This document shows, in pieces, positions 23,667 through 36,251 of a DNA stretch of 64,000 bases (within the stretch, counting starts at the first letter, position 1; each line of letters opens with the position of its first letter). The DNA lies in contig NC_133917.1 of NCBI RefSeq assembly GCF_964199755.1, forward strand, positions 5,337,967 through 5,401,966, written 5' to 3'. The position numbers and the translations under genes were made by a program. Origin of the DNA: Larus michahellis. Its lineage: Eukaryota; Chordata; Aves; Charadriiformes; Laridae. The notes beneath the pieces are model-generated. The model did not search any database. It was not told where the DNA came from and worked only from the letters and a program-made list of their open reading frames with translations.

Positions 23667-25539
23667 GGAAAATGGGGCGAGGCTGCATGAAACTTCCACA
23701 AAATGTTTATGATGCAAAGAATGTGAACTACTTAGCATATGTGGCGCTTACCAGCAGGGCAGGCGGCAGTGTATTTGCCCCATAAAGGTTTGAAGAATGC
23801 TGTTAAGTCAGAGGGGTCATATTGAGGCCTCGCGTAATAACAACAAAGATTAGGGGAGTTTTTCTGGTTGATTCTTTTCAGGAGACGTGGTAAAAATTGC
23901 ACATTCCACTTTTCATAGGTCGGACGAGGTGGAACTGAGCCTTTGAAAATGTAAAATGCTTTTCTGGCAGAGGTGATCTTTACATTTTGCTGGTACCTCA
24001 GCTCGCAAGTAAGAGCTTTGAAGGAGAATGCGATTCGACTTAATGTTTAATAAAATCCATCAGCAATAAACGTGATTTTATTGAGGATTAATGAAGAAAG
24101 TCTCGCAGGCAGGTTAAATGACCACGTTTTGTTGGTTCTGCCTATAAAAAGGCTTCATGTGTTAATGGCAGGGAAACATCTGTGGGGCCAAATCTATTTC
24201 TCAAGGTGATTTTTCTGCAGGTTGCTGATACGAGTGTTTTCCAACGTGGTAATTTATTTGAGGGGAATTGCTGATTAGTTGAAATTGAAGCCAGTGCCTG
24301 GAACATGGTAGCTTTTGCAGACGCTCTTATTGGCCAAATCCTCAGAAAATTGGCGTCTCCTCCTCCCCTCAGCCCTCAAATTGAAGGTTGGGTTTTCCCA
24401 CCTGGTTTGGGGCAGGGCCAGGCTCGGTCCTTCGCCTCCTACGTTGGGCGAATGCCCTCATTGTGGCGTCAGGGCTGCGACTCTGCCCGGCTTTGCTGTT
24501 CACAGGCGCGTGTGTCCGGGTCCTCGGAAGGACGGGGAGAGCGTTGGTGCGTGGGAGGGCGGCGTGTTTTGTAGGGGCAGGGTGGAAGTTTCAAACTAAT
24601 GATTTTGTTTTGTTTGCTGCATTTCTTTCCCCTTCCCTCTTCGGTGGTTGGTTACAATTGCAAGCCAGAATTACCAGCTTTGCCCTTGAGATCTGGGAGC
24701 TCTTGGACACTTCGGCTCCATGGCTCGCAGGCGCCCTTAGGGGGCTGGGATATGAGAAGATCTGGAGTTAACCTTGGGCTTGTCCCCAGTGGTGGTGGGT
24801 CAGACCACGTTCCTCCAGACTCTAGTTGTTTTTTATGGCTCTGTGGCTGCATCTCTTCTCTCCACATTGTCATCCCAGGTAACACCTTCTGCTTCTGATG
24901 AGACAAGTGACACCAAATGCAACTGTAGGGCACTTTTGGACAGAAACCTGAGGACTGGGGTTGCAGGAGGCTGGGCCTGACCCAAAAGGAGAGGGGGACG
25001 GTGGATAAAGCTGCAAGTTCTCCAATGCGACAGGGGAAGGCAGTTGAGTATGTTGATGAACTGACTCTAAAAAACCCCAAAATATTTTGGGCTAGCTCAA
25101 TTAAGCCAAATAGTTTAAATTGGGTGGAGCACGTTGGGAGTGAAATGTTTTGGTGCTACTTTTTTTTTTTTTAATGGAAAAAGCTCTCAATTTAAAAAAA
25201 AAAAAAAAGTTTTGTTTCAGAAAAACTTGCTGATGAGTGGCTTGATGGGACCTGAGGCTTTGCAAAACGTCATCTTTATTCATGCAAGGTCTTCCATTTG
25301 CGGGGAAAACCCGACTGCTTGAGTGCATTGCGAGCTTTTGACTTTGTCAGGTGTTTGGGTCCATAAATGCTGGGAAGTGCTTTGGAACATGTCAGCCCCT
25401 GGGACTTTGGGTCTCAGTGGGGTTTGCTGCAATTACAGAGGTGATGGCTCATCAGACAGACTGTGGAGGGCGGTTGTGGGGTTAGATGTGTTACTGTCTC
25501 TCCCTTGAGAGAATCTTGCAGGGTTGTACCAGCACCCAC
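23667..25539. other. Intergenic region upstream of the hair-type gene
   Basis: No coding feature recognised. The part from 23700 to 24300 is AT-rich and may include upstream control sequence of the hair-type gene. Exons 8-9 of the neighbouring pseudogene would be expected between 24.3 and 25.5 kb, but I could not find them. Confidence 0.5.
25160..25208. repeat. Paired T13 and A15 tracts (short inverted repeat)
   Basis: A run of 13 T (25160-25172) and a run of 15 A (25194-25208) are separated by about 21 bases, so a small AT hairpin is possible. No transposon signature is present. Confidence 0.6.
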
Positions 25540-27204
25540 TGCTCTCCGCGCCCTCCAACAGCTTCCTGTAGGTGACGATCCCGATGTCCAGGGCCAGCTT
25601 GACGTTCATCAGTTCCTGGTACTCACTGGCCGCGTCCTGCTTTGCCTTCTGCAGGGATACCTCCAGCCCGGAGAATTGGCACTTTGCATCTTTGACAACC
25701 GCTTCCCCGTGTTCCTCAGCTTCGGCAATGGCTCCTTCCAGTTTGCATCTCTGCAGGTAGGAGATTTTCATTGCTGCCACCTGTTTGCACATGCTTTGAA
25801 TAGTTCCGAGCTCTTGAATCCACCTGCCTGTGTGTTCATCCACCTGCGCTCTGCTATATTTTCAGACTCTGTAGGGAAACCTCTAACTCTAGGATGATTC
25901 TCTCTGCCGAGCTGAGACTTTGGTGTCTGTGTTGGCTTCTTGCTGCAGCTCTCTGCTGGTGGCAGCTCAGTTCTGAGTGGTAATAGACCATTTTACTCTA
26001 CTTGGGATTACAGGCAAGTCTTAGAGTTGAGCAGCTGGCGTGTATTCGATCAAAACTGGCTTTATTGCTCCTTTGCTCTAGCAGAGGAGGTTTGGAAAGC
26101 CACGACCTGGGAACTGCGATTGACAGGTTATTGCCCCTGAGTCATCCGTACCTGGGCTTCGGTGTTTCGACATTCTCCAGGCGGTCTCTGAATCTCCCGA
26201 TTCAGCTCCACAGCTTCATTCCTTGTGTTACACAAGCTGTCGTCGTGTTTGCCAGCAGTTTCTCTCAGTTCCTCATACTGAGGAGAGAGAAAACGCGATG
26301 AAAATAAATACCAGAGTGAGGAGATGAGTCAGTAATTAAACCTACTCTGTGATTCTGGGGCTGCGGTCCTGGATCTTGAGCTTTAAGGCAAAACCCGTTG
26401 TCACTGGGGGACATGAATGACTCATTCACACAGTAGCAGTGAAGAATGTCTTCTGTGTGTGAAGACATCGGCAGAGGATGTACCACGCGTAGGGAAAACA
26501 CAGCAGGTGGCTGAGACAACAGACTTCTAAAAAGCCTATTCAACCCAAATTAGGAAATCCGAAGAAGCAGAGCCCTCGGCAGAAGTGGGGCATAACTACT
26601 TCAGTGCGTTGCCTTGCTGTAGTGCCAGGACTCTGCATCAGCTTTTGGCCATGTCGTCATGTTGAGCTGTGACATCAGCGATGATGTCATCCATGTCCAG
26701 GCTTCAGCCGTTGTTCATTTGCACCGTAACAGAGGTGTCCGAAATGGATGCTTGGAGCCGAGTGGTTTCCTCGGGGTGGCAGCAGATTCTCAGTCCTCCG
26801 TGCTGGAGGCGTTTTCCTTGCGGCTCTCCATGGCGCGGAGATGAGGAGACGCCGTGTCCTCTGCGTGCCGTGACTTCAGGCTCCCTGCAGACAACGCAAA
26901 GAGAGATTTTCTGGTTTAATCTCTCTGGCTTCTACCTTCACCACCAAGTTGAAACAGATTCCTTAGGATCTTGCCCATGCAATCCAAGAGTAACACCTTG
27001 GAAATCCAGAGCAATCAACAAATGAAATGGCAAAAATCTCGACAGCGATGGGTTGTGGGACCCCCTAAAGAGGCATGGGGTGGAGGAAAAGGGAGCGGAG
27101 AAGGAAAAGCTTTTATACAGGCTCCGCAGGCAGTTGTTCTCCTGGGTGAGGGGCTTCCCCTTGGCTTCCAGCTCAGCTTTGTTCACATAGGCGCAATCCG
27201 CATC
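25540..27204 (-). pseudogene. Hair-type type II keratin pseudogene, exons 4-7 only
   Basis: Four exon remnants keep their order and introns, so this is a decayed duplicate rather than a processed copy. Exon 4 (27109-27204) reads DADCAYVNKAELEAK and has lost its splice donor. Exon 5 (about 26613-26769) has ISDTSVTVQMNN, then a stop, a net loss of 8 bases and a GC in place of the GT donor. Exon 6 (26152-26278) is 127 bp instead of 126, shifting the frame after REIQR. Exon 7 (about 25540-25750) lacks nine bases of coil 2 and one base at the donor; its termination motif is worn to [15 protein letters not shown]. Hair-type ancestry is suggested by DCAY (human hair keratins DVDCAY), by [10 protein letters not shown] (hair GEAALSDARC), and by VQMNN, like VMQMDN in the intact neighbour. 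Exons 1-3 and 8-9 were not found. Confidence 0.8.
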
Positions 27205-28484
27205 CTGCAGCGCGGGTCTATGAAAAGAAAGAGCAAACTGCTCTTTTCCGCAGAAAAAGGCGGATAAATCTTTCCTAGGAAATGAAACAGGTGATTTCCA
27301 GTCCCATCGTTGCTGAAATATCAAAAAGGCTGTGTGCCGTGGGTGGGAACCCTCTTAATTCTTTTGCCTCCGGTGGGATAACACTGAGGGCTCAGCCCTG
27401 ATAATCTCAGCCTGTTTTAAAGGTGCATTTGCTTTTATGTGATTTTTCTTGGCATTCACCGTGGCCTGAGAACATGTTCTGCTCCATGAAGAGGATCAGA
27501 GAGAAGTTCATGCATGCAAGCCCGAAAGCTGGCCTGCCTTATTTAGCCGCGCAATATTTTAGGGTAAAGCTGTGTGGGAGTTGTATGTGCTAAGCGCTTT
27601 TTTGGGAGTCAGCCTAAAAGGAGTTCAGAGGGCTCGGCATCTTTCGTGGTTGGGCCCTGGATGCTGGAAAACAGCTGCTCCATGTGATAGTTGGCATCTT
27701 CCATGAGATGGAAGAAGTCATGTTGGCTCCTTTTCTCACTTTCTCTCTCTTGGGTTTTTAATTACAGACCTGGGCAGAGCTCAGTACCGCCAGCTTGTCT
27801 GAGCCAGCCTGGCTTCGATCTGCTGACCCAACAAAAACCTCCGCTCGGGAGCATCGCGCTGCCCTGGGATTGCATCCTTGTTTAGCACTTGGCCCGACGG
27901 CTTGTTGGCCGCTTTGGGGAGAGGATGGAGATAAATCCCTCCAATTTTCCCTGCACAAGCTGCGGGTCTGGAACCAGCCTTTCCAGAAGTTTAGCTCTGG
28001 TGTGTGGGATCCATCTTTCCCGACTTTCAAACACCTTCTGGAGTGCTCCTGCGATGCAGACATCTTCAGCCAACTGCCTAGAGCGCTTTTGGTCCCGCAG
28101 AGGGAGGGAGGGAGAGAGGGAGGTGTTACTGGGGAACGAATCGCTTGACCCAAAAGTGTTTGTTTCTGTCCCGTGACTGGCTCCGATGTAGGTGTTTATG
28201 GCCGGGTGAAACCAGCCCCACCTTCTGCTCATGCTCTGTTGGCTGTGCAACCCGGAAAACCTCCCAAAGCGCTTGGGTATTGCTGCTCTGTGACCCCCGT
28301 CTCCAGTACACCTAATGTTCCCCCTCCTCCCCGGGACTGGGATGAGGAGGAGGATGTGGGAAGGCTCCGAGTGACAGCAAGTGCCTATGGCAAATCTTCT
28401 AAACCTTATTCTAAAATTACACTTTCAGGTGAGTTTCGTAATGGCACAGAAAACCCACATTGCTCATGGTAAGTTTGGTTGCAG
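27205..28484. other. Intergenic, where pseudogene exons 1-3 would lie
   Basis: I looked for head, coil 1A/1B and exon 3 remnants on the - strand and saw none. There is a purine-rich GAGGGAGG repeat near 28100-28125. No other feature. Confidence 0.5.
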
Positions 28485-28490
28485 TTTATT
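28485..28490 (-). other. Candidate poly(A) signal of the keratin gene at 29466-36114
   Basis: AATAAA on the - strand about 980 bases beyond the stop codon at 29466. Confidence 0.5.
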
Positions 28491-28618
28491 GAAGAAATTC
28501 CAAAAAACTCATATAGTTCAACAGGAGCAGAAGAGGAGAGGAAATGAGATAGTACATTTTGGCACATAGTTCTCCAACCCTCCCTTTGCCTCCCTCCTCC
28601 TTCCATAAAAAAAGAAGA

Positions 28619-28645
28619 GAGAAAAACAAAACAAAACAAAACAAA
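28619..28645. repeat. AAAAC simple repeat
   Basis: About four copies of a five-base AAAAC unit within the presumed 3' untranslated region of the adjacent keratin gene. Confidence 0.75.
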
Positions 28646-29465
28646 TAAGCTAAGAACAAAGGCAAAATCTGTGTTACCAAACCCTGCTGTTCCTCCTTTT
28701 TGTTTTTCCTGTATTTTTAACCCCTGTCTCTAAGCTCACTCTGGCTGCTGGAGAGGAGAACGGTTTGCTGCTGAGACAAGGACTGGCAACCTGTAGAATA
28801 CATGGTCTTTCGGCTTAAACTATATGTACTGGGTGGGTGAGGAATTAGGCGTTATAGAGAGCCAACCCCTTTCACCTACGGGCAATGAAGGCTTTTTGGA
28901 TGCAGGTAGAGTTACAGAACAGCAGCGGTGCCAGAGGAACTGGGAAACAGCAACTGACAGCAACTGACTCTCAATGGAAAGATGTTTTGGCTTCAGCCTT
29001 TGGGGAGAGCAAGCCCAGCAGCAGGGAGCACAAGAGACTGTGGTCTCAATCCACCTCCTGCTTTCTGTCATCGCTGGCTGAAGGGACACGTCCTGCTTTC
29101 GTATACACTGGTGTAAATCCAAGTCCTGCGTCTGCTCTGGATTTGCACCAGGGCACTGGAGTGAAAGAGAGCGCTGGGAAGCTGCAAGCTGTGCTCTAGC
29201 GACGGTGCCCAATGGTGGGAGGGCTGATTACTTGCTGACGGGCGACGCTGGGCTTCTGGTCAGCTGGGTGAGGCTTTATGCAGAGGAATTAGTTGGACCC
29301 AGGGAGGCATCTCTCCCAAGCCCATAGGTAGCGCTGGGAATATGTTTTCCCTTGACGGGCAGGTGATAAGCGTGGCTCTTTGGGTGGTGGTAGTAGGCTC
29401 TGTGTTGGCAGCAGGAGGTGGTGCTCAACCTCTTCTGCTCCGGGTGAGCTGGGTGCTGCCGCGGC

Positions 29466-32400
29466 TTAGCTCCGATAGCTCTTCTTGGTGGTGCTTTTTG
29501 AGACAAACCTCATGCTCGAGCTGCTTCCCGTGCCGGAGCTGAATCCACCGGCCAGGCAGGTCCCGCTGCTGGCGCCACTCCCCCCCACGCTGAACCTGCT
29601 GCTGAAGCCTGACCCCAGCCCCAGCGTGTTCCCACCTCCGGAGCTGCTCCCGCAGGAGACCACGGCTGTGATGGGAAACCATGGGCAGAGGGTTAGTTTG
29701 TTTGGAATATTACAAAGGAATTTCAACCTCTAGCTTCACACATTCATAGTTTTTCTTGGACAGTCTCCCACTGCCTGTATTTCACACATCTTATTTTCTG
29801 GCTTCCAATCCTGTAGCAGAATTGGCCTTAGACATCTGAGTCTCCTGGGGACAGTCTCGCTGTACCAAACCTTTCCAGTTCAGAGCTGGTCAGAGAAAAG
29901 ATGTATCAGGCTCTGCCAAACCCTAAGTATACTCCATTTTTGTGCTGGTCACTACTAGCTGCAGAGCTCATTTTCATTCTTATACACAGTTTCCAGGTAC
30001 ATTTAAGGAATAACTCAATGAATACTCAATCTGTTGCTTAAGAGCCAGATTACTTACAAATATTCACTGCACCAACGCCTTCTCCAGCCATCCTGCAAGA
30101 AAGAGAGGACAGAGAAGGAAGGGCTTGTTATTTAGGACAATTTCAAGGAAGAGTTTGGCACCAGGGACACTGGATAACAGAATGGTCTGGGGTGTTAAGG
30201 TCTGATGATAAGCGTCCAACAGGAATTGAAATAACACCTGTAATGGTGCAGAATAGGGGTGTGTTTTCTCTGCAAGTTTTTGTGGCCCTTGCCTCTCTCG
30301 TTGCAAGGCAAATGTAAGAACATTTATGGGTTTGGACATTGTTTGGTTTGGAAGGGGGAGCGACCCACCTGCTCTCTTCGCCCTCCAGCAGCTTCCTGTA
30401 GGTCGCGATCTCGATGTCCAGGGCCAGCTTGACGTTCATCAGCTCCTGGTACTCGCGCAGCTGCCGGGCCAGGTCAGCCTTGGCCTTCTGCAGAGCGTCT
30501 TCCAGCTCAGCCAGTTTGGCTTTGGCATCCTTGATGGCCATCTCCCCACGCTGCTCGGCATCTGCGATGGCCGTCTGCAAACTGGTGCACTGACAGAAGT
30601 GGAAATAGGTCTGGTGTCTGCCCAGTGGGTTTGGACCCCAATTTCCAGGCACCCTTGCAAGGGTACAGCAAGGTCGTGGAGATGGAGGTGCCCCCATGTT
30701 TGGAGGGGTCCTGTGCACTGTACCTGTTTCTTTACACTATCAATTTCTGAGTGGAGCCGTTGGACCATGCGATTCATCTCGGAGATCTCCATCTTGGTGT
30801 TGTGGAGGTCGTCCCCATGCCGGCCAGCTGTGAGCTGCAGTTCCTCGTACTGAGATGGGCAGGGACATGAGACACCAGGGCACAGTCAGACCTGGGCAGG
30901 AGCTTGAGCTCACTGGTAGAGTTTGGCCTTGCTCTGATCCTCTCCTGACCAGATCTTCTGTCTCTTTTTGTACTCAATCCAAGCTCTTCCTCATGAGCTT
31001 TGGCGTATTTGCCTCCTCCCTCTCTCATTGTCAACATGGCATTTTTACATTAGTACAAGAAACTAGACGAAATCCTATCAAATTGACTTCATTTTACACC
31101 CTACTCCCCTGTCCTCTCTCTTTGCACTCTCCAGTATGAAATAGCCTTTGAGAAATGCTAAACAAAAATTCTCCGAGCTCACCTAGTTAATTGTCACATC
31201 CTCACCTTGCTCTGGTACCAGGACTCGGCCTCCGCCCGGCTCCGGTTGGCGATGTCCTCGTACTGCGCTTTGACCTCTGCGATGATGCTGTTGAGGTCCA
31301 GGCTTCGGTTGTTGTCCATGGACAGGACCACGGAGGTGTCGGAGATCTGTGACTGCATCTGGGACAGCTCCTGTAGGTCAAACGAATTGGTTCTCAGTCC
31401 CGAACCATTCACTGTTGTGCTTGTCCCAGGGATGGTGTGTGGTGGAGGGGTGGGAATGGGGAGGAACTGCAGCTCCCAACAGCTCCCGCAGGCTGGTTTG
31501 ATCCTGTTGGTACCAGGAGAATGAGGAAGTAGCAGAACTGGTAAATTTGGGAGATTCTTACTGCTTCGTAGAGGGCTTGCAGGAAGTTAATTTCATCAGT
31601 CAGTGCTTCCACCTTGGTCCCCAGGTCCACCTTGTTCACGTAGGCGGCATCTGCATCCTGGAACCACGACAGCAAAGGTAGTGAACCAAACCTTGCCTGT
31701 CTACATCCTTGTACAAAGACCAGTTGTCATTTAATAGGAACTAGAACTGAAGACTTTCTTGATCTCTGTGCCTTTAAACAGAGCCAAGAGTGAACTGGAG
31801 TTTTCCCTCCATGCTTTTTTGGGGGGAGGGAAGGATGATGTCCACAGATCTAAGCAATTTTTGACATGTCACAAGCCACTGAATTTCCCTTTTTTTGCCA
31901 GCACACTATAGATATTTTGGACAATGCTTGAAATAGTGGAAGTTCCTTATTATGTCTCCTGCAGTTGGGATCGGGGAGCTGTGGAGGGTGGGAATGAGTA
32001 CAGAAAGGCTGCAGAAGTGGCAGAGCATCTGGTAGAGTGACGACAAGGGATGGATGACCCAGATCTGATTTGGTACCTGGGGGACCAGGACTCACCTGAA
32101 TTTTGGATGAGGGGCCCAAAACAAGAACGAGCTATTGCCAAGGACTGACACACTGGCACAACTGGGTGTTTCTGCTTCAAGGAGGGATGACTACACCTTT
32201 GCTAAGTGCTTTGCCCAGCTTGGCACGGCTGGACAAAAAGGGTTATTTGCATTCAAATGTATTTTGCCTTTAAAAAGTGTGTCCCTTCTTTGTTGTTGGC
32301 GCCTCACCTTCTTCAGCAACACAAAGTCATTCTCTGCAGTCGTGCGCTTGTTGATCTCCTCTTCGTACCTGTCGGGAAGAGGAGATGAGCATCCGTACTG

Positions 32401-35400
32401 CAACCCACCCTGTCCACTGTGGGTGGATGGAAACCCCTCCTCCACGCGCTCATTGCAGGGGGCTTGCGGAGAGACTAGAGTCGGTTCCCACCACCAATGC
32501 ATAGATGTTGGACTAGATGACCTTTAAGGGTCCCTTCCAACCCAAACTATTCTATGATTCTGTGATATATATTTGGAAGAAACAGCAAAAATAGCTATCT
32601 AACAATGCACATCTGTCCTTGCTCTGCAGTGCATGTGTTATACACAGTGTTATTAGATATATGTATCTCACCAATTATGATAGAAAGACAGCACCCTTAG
32701 GCTAGGTGGTGGGAGGAGGCCATCGAGAAAAACTGCAGGCCTTCATTAAAGGCATGTTTTATCCTCCCAGAAGTTTTCGCTGTGAATGGGAGCCTTATAC
32801 TCTCTAAATTTTCTCAGGCCGGGAGGGCTGGGTGGAGCCGAAGCTGAGCTCATCACCACCACACCTGGGTTAGTCAGAAGAGCCGGGATCTCTGACGCCA
32901 GCTCCCGCGGTGGCTTCGGGAGAGCTGGCGATGGCCAGGAAGGAGGGAGGACGATGGCCTGGGTAAGGAGAGCCAAGGTCTGGATCACCAGCAGCGCCCA
33001 GTCCCACTCTTCGGAAAGGATAAAAATCAGCAATAAGGGCGGACTGATGCCCAGCTCAAATGAGACGATTACACGGGGGAGATGAGAGACAGGAGTTCAA
33101 AGGGAAGAGTCCATGCAGCTAATAAAACGTTAGCCTTTCATGACCCTTTCATGGGGAAAGATTTCTTCACATCAGGAATATCCAGCCCTTAAAATAATTT
33201 CCATTAAGTTAAGTCCTAGCCTGTATATAGATTTGTGTGTCTCTAAGCTCTTAGCCACGTAGAAGAGGAAAACTAATTTGGTATATGTCTAATTTCTAAT
33301 TGCTGTATGGATTAGTATTTGACTCAGAAGAGCAAATCATTTGGAAGAATACTTTGGGATCCACAAAGTGTAAAATAAATAAAGGTAAGAAGAACAAATT
33401 CCTAGGCAAAGAGGAAGAAGCAGTCACGGCCTTTTGGTAGGTGTCGGCATTGTTGCCACAACGCAAGATGATGGTCCCTGCCCAGCAATGCGTATGATGT
33501 AATTGAGCTTTTGCCCCAAGATCCTCTGATCTGGAGCCAGAAAGAATATTTGCCACTCTACGTTAGATGCAGGCAGAGGATTAAAGTCTGAACCTCTTCT
33601 ATAATGTGACCTTTGGTTGTCAAAGGATTTTTTGTCTGAAGTCATGCCGCACCCAAGGGTCTTTTCTCAGCTGAGCAATTTCTGCTGCAGCTTCGCTGCT
33701 CTGGACTGTGCTACTGTCAGACATTTCTTTGCCAAATTTAAAATTGCTTTCACCATGGACCTGTGACGAGAAAGGGGAGAGGACACTCTCTGACCCAGTG
33801 AATCAACAGCAGGATTGTGCTTATGGCTGGGATTCATCTCAAGTCGGCTACCTGGAACCTGGCGATTTTAGCTAAGCTCTGTTCTTTGGGCTTTCTTCTG
33901 TAGCTGATGGAGAAAGATATTTTTCTCCAGAAAGTTTCCAGAATTTCCCATCCTAAAATGAATTAAGGAAATCCGTATGGCTGACCCGTAGCAGAGCCTG
34001 AGGTCTTAAATGGCCAAGCGGACAGAGGACAGATTTTTTTCTCTGTTAAACATTTATTTTCTGAAGACACAGAGAACCATAAAAAAGAAGGCTCAGAGTA
34101 GACTGTGGATGGTGATTTCTCTTCCCCAGGGCAGTCGTTTCTGTTCCGATGCTGCTTTTGGGCCAGAGGCACTGTTGGTGAAGGTGGCAGAAAGTGTCAG
34201 GCACATGATGTCCCGAGAAAGGGAGAGCAGAGGGGTTTTGGCAGAAAGTGCGTGTCCTTGTTTTGAATTGCAGCCACCTCCTAGCTCTCACCTCTTGTTT
34301 TTCTGGTTCCAGATTGACAGTTTAAGCTCCTTACTTATTCCTGTCCATTAAGTGGTGTATCCCTCGTGGGCATGGTAGCAGACACTAACGCTTGATAGAT
34401 GTCTTTCCAAAGCGCAAAGAGCAGATGAGAGAGGGAACACCTCCTCCTAACAGCCTAAAGAGTTAATGAGCTGAGCTGAAACCCTCACCTGAGATTTCAG
34501 CGACTTTCCATGGGGTAGAAGCTGAGTCCTGACTTTCAGAAGTGCTAAAACTACCCAGTACATTGATATTAAGGGACGGGATAATAATTAAAAGGAAAAA
34601 AAATAAAGGGAAAAAATAAAACCAGAGGAAGACGCTTAAGCACACACTTAATTCTTTTTAGACATTTTTCCTCTCCTGGAAAGGACCCCCATCAGTAAGA
34701 ACGTGAGTGTTCAGAGTGCTCAGTAGTCTCGTAATGATTCGGATTTCATCCTGGTCTGTGTTAAAATGACTACACAGGAGCTGAAAGCATTTGGAAAGCT
34801 TAAGATTCTGGACAGGCTAGGCTTTTGAGGAGCTACTCTGAACTCCTCTGGATGTCTGACCATCTGAGCCTTTGAAAAAGTCCACCTGTCCCTGCAAAAA
34901 CACCCAGCCTTGCAACAGGTGGAGTGTTGCTGCTGTTAGACAGCAGCTAAAGTGAGGAGAACTGAGTCCCTTCAGTCCTTTCTGAGCTCTCACAAGTTGG
35001 GGTTGCCCTGGGTCTTTTAACTCATCCAAGAAGAAGATCGAGTGAAGAAAAACTGGACGGGTTTCTTTGTGTGCGTGTGTGTTGCTTACCTGATCTTGAA
35101 GTCTTCAAGAGCATCCTGCATAGCCTTCAGCTCGGAGCTGAGCCGCAGCCTGTCCCCTCCCAGCGCCTCCAGCTGTCTCCTCATGTTGCTGATGTACACG
35201 TCAAACATAGGTTCAAGGTTATTTTTCACAATTTTTTGGTCTTTCAAGAGGCTCCATTTGGTCTCCAGTACTTTATTTTGTTGCTCCAGGAATCGCACCT
35301 GAAACCCATCAGAACAATTTAAAACATTTGGGATCATCAACTTAAAACCTGCCTCATTTTTCATGAGATGGGGGCGTTAATATCAGGGAGTTCGGGGTTT

Positions 35401-36114
35401 TTTTTAATGTAAATTAAAGCGGGCTTTAGATAGCCATGTCACGGACAGCGCATTGGCAGGAAGATTTGGAAGCCAGGAACAATATTCAACTGCAAAGAAA
35501 CCTGGAAAAATAATTTGCACCATATCCAGACTGTCTGTAGAGCTCTGGCAAAAGGTGTATTTATGGAGATACCTGAACAAAATCTTTAGCTCTGTGCATT
35601 AAGGGTTTAGAAGTAAATTTAAGGTGTGGAGAGCAGTGCTGATCCTGCTCTACAGACAATGGCAAACGTGCCAGGCTGGATGAAGTGGAATGTGTCTTAC
35701 CTTGTCGATGAAGGAGGCAAATTTGTTGTTGAGGGATTTGATCTGATCCTTCTCCTCCTGCCGCACTCTCTGCATGTTGGGGTCGATCTCCAAGTTAAGA
35801 GGTACCAAGAGGTGTTGGTTGACTGTGACCCCTTGAATACCTCCAGGGCCACGTCCTCCTCCCAACCCAAACCCAGCTCCACCAATTCTGTATGCAAACC
35901 CCCCGTGACCTGACCCATAACCGTATCCTGCTCTAGCAGAACAATACCCTCCACTCATGGAAATCCTCTTGCTTGCCCCTAGATTGTGAAGGCTCCTGCT
36001 GCCAAAACCACCGCTGATCCGTCCCACACCTCCACCGCTGCTGCGGGACATGGACATGGAGCTGAAGCTGCTTCGGTTAACAGGCATAGCGGCAGAAGCA
36101 GCACTGAAGCTCAT
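29466..36114 (-). CDS. Type II keratin, epidermal type (KRT75/KRT5-6 group), complete
   Basis: Exons: 35701-36114, 35090-35298, 32308-32368, 31562-31657, 31206-31370, 30724-30849, 30369-30589, 30058-30092, 29466-29665, summing to 508 codons. The head begins [19 protein letters not shown] and contains [16 protein letters not shown], the usual epidermal type II signature. The rod (about 120-430) has [32 protein letters not shown] and [12 protein letters not shown]. Exon 8 gives [11 protein letters not shown], and the Gly/Ser tail ends [15 protein letters not shown], like the VKFVSTTSSS endings of KRT5/75. Exon 2 is 209 bp, against 215 in the three genes to the right. The ATG at 36114 is the first in frame; the frame stays open upstream through [10 protein letters not shown], which resembles the N-terminal VSFRSGG of KRT5, so the head looks shortened. 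Intron 2 (32369-35089, 2.7 kb) is the longest and holds a short CR1 end. The product pairs with a type I keratin in stratified epithelium or its appendages; the exact orthologue is not clear. Confidence 0.83.
32502..32568 (+). mobile_element. CR1 LINE 3' end fragment
   Basis: About 65 bases with the typical CR1 terminus: TTGGACTAGATGACCTTTAA, then CCCTTCCAACCCAAAC and TATTCTATGATTCTGTGAT. It lies in intron 2 of the surrounding keratin gene, antisense to it. Confidence 0.9.
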
Positions 36115-36241
36115 AGCGAGGCCTCCTGACCTAATGCCGACGGACTTCTGTGCAAATTCGACAGTGGCGAGAGCAGAGAACAAGAGGAGAGATGGCAGAT
36201 GAGTGGAAATCTTTGAGAGTTTGGCTCAGGAGTCCCCTCTG

Positions 36242-36251
36242 CCTTTTATCC
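36242..36251 (-). promoter_or_regulatory. TATA-like box of the keratin gene starting at 36114
   Basis: GGATAAAAGG on the - strand about 128 bases before the ATG, identical to the box of the KRT7-like gene. Confidence 0.6.

Noticed and set aside
23178-23690. 170-codon + strand frame opposite the hair-type head exon
   Set aside because: Shadow of the - strand exon, whose splice sites and homology are clear.
24143-24152. TATAAAAAGG as a promoter on the + strand
   Set aside because: No open frame or keratin exon follows on +, and the hair-type gene is served by the box at 23653; most likely a chance AT-rich match.
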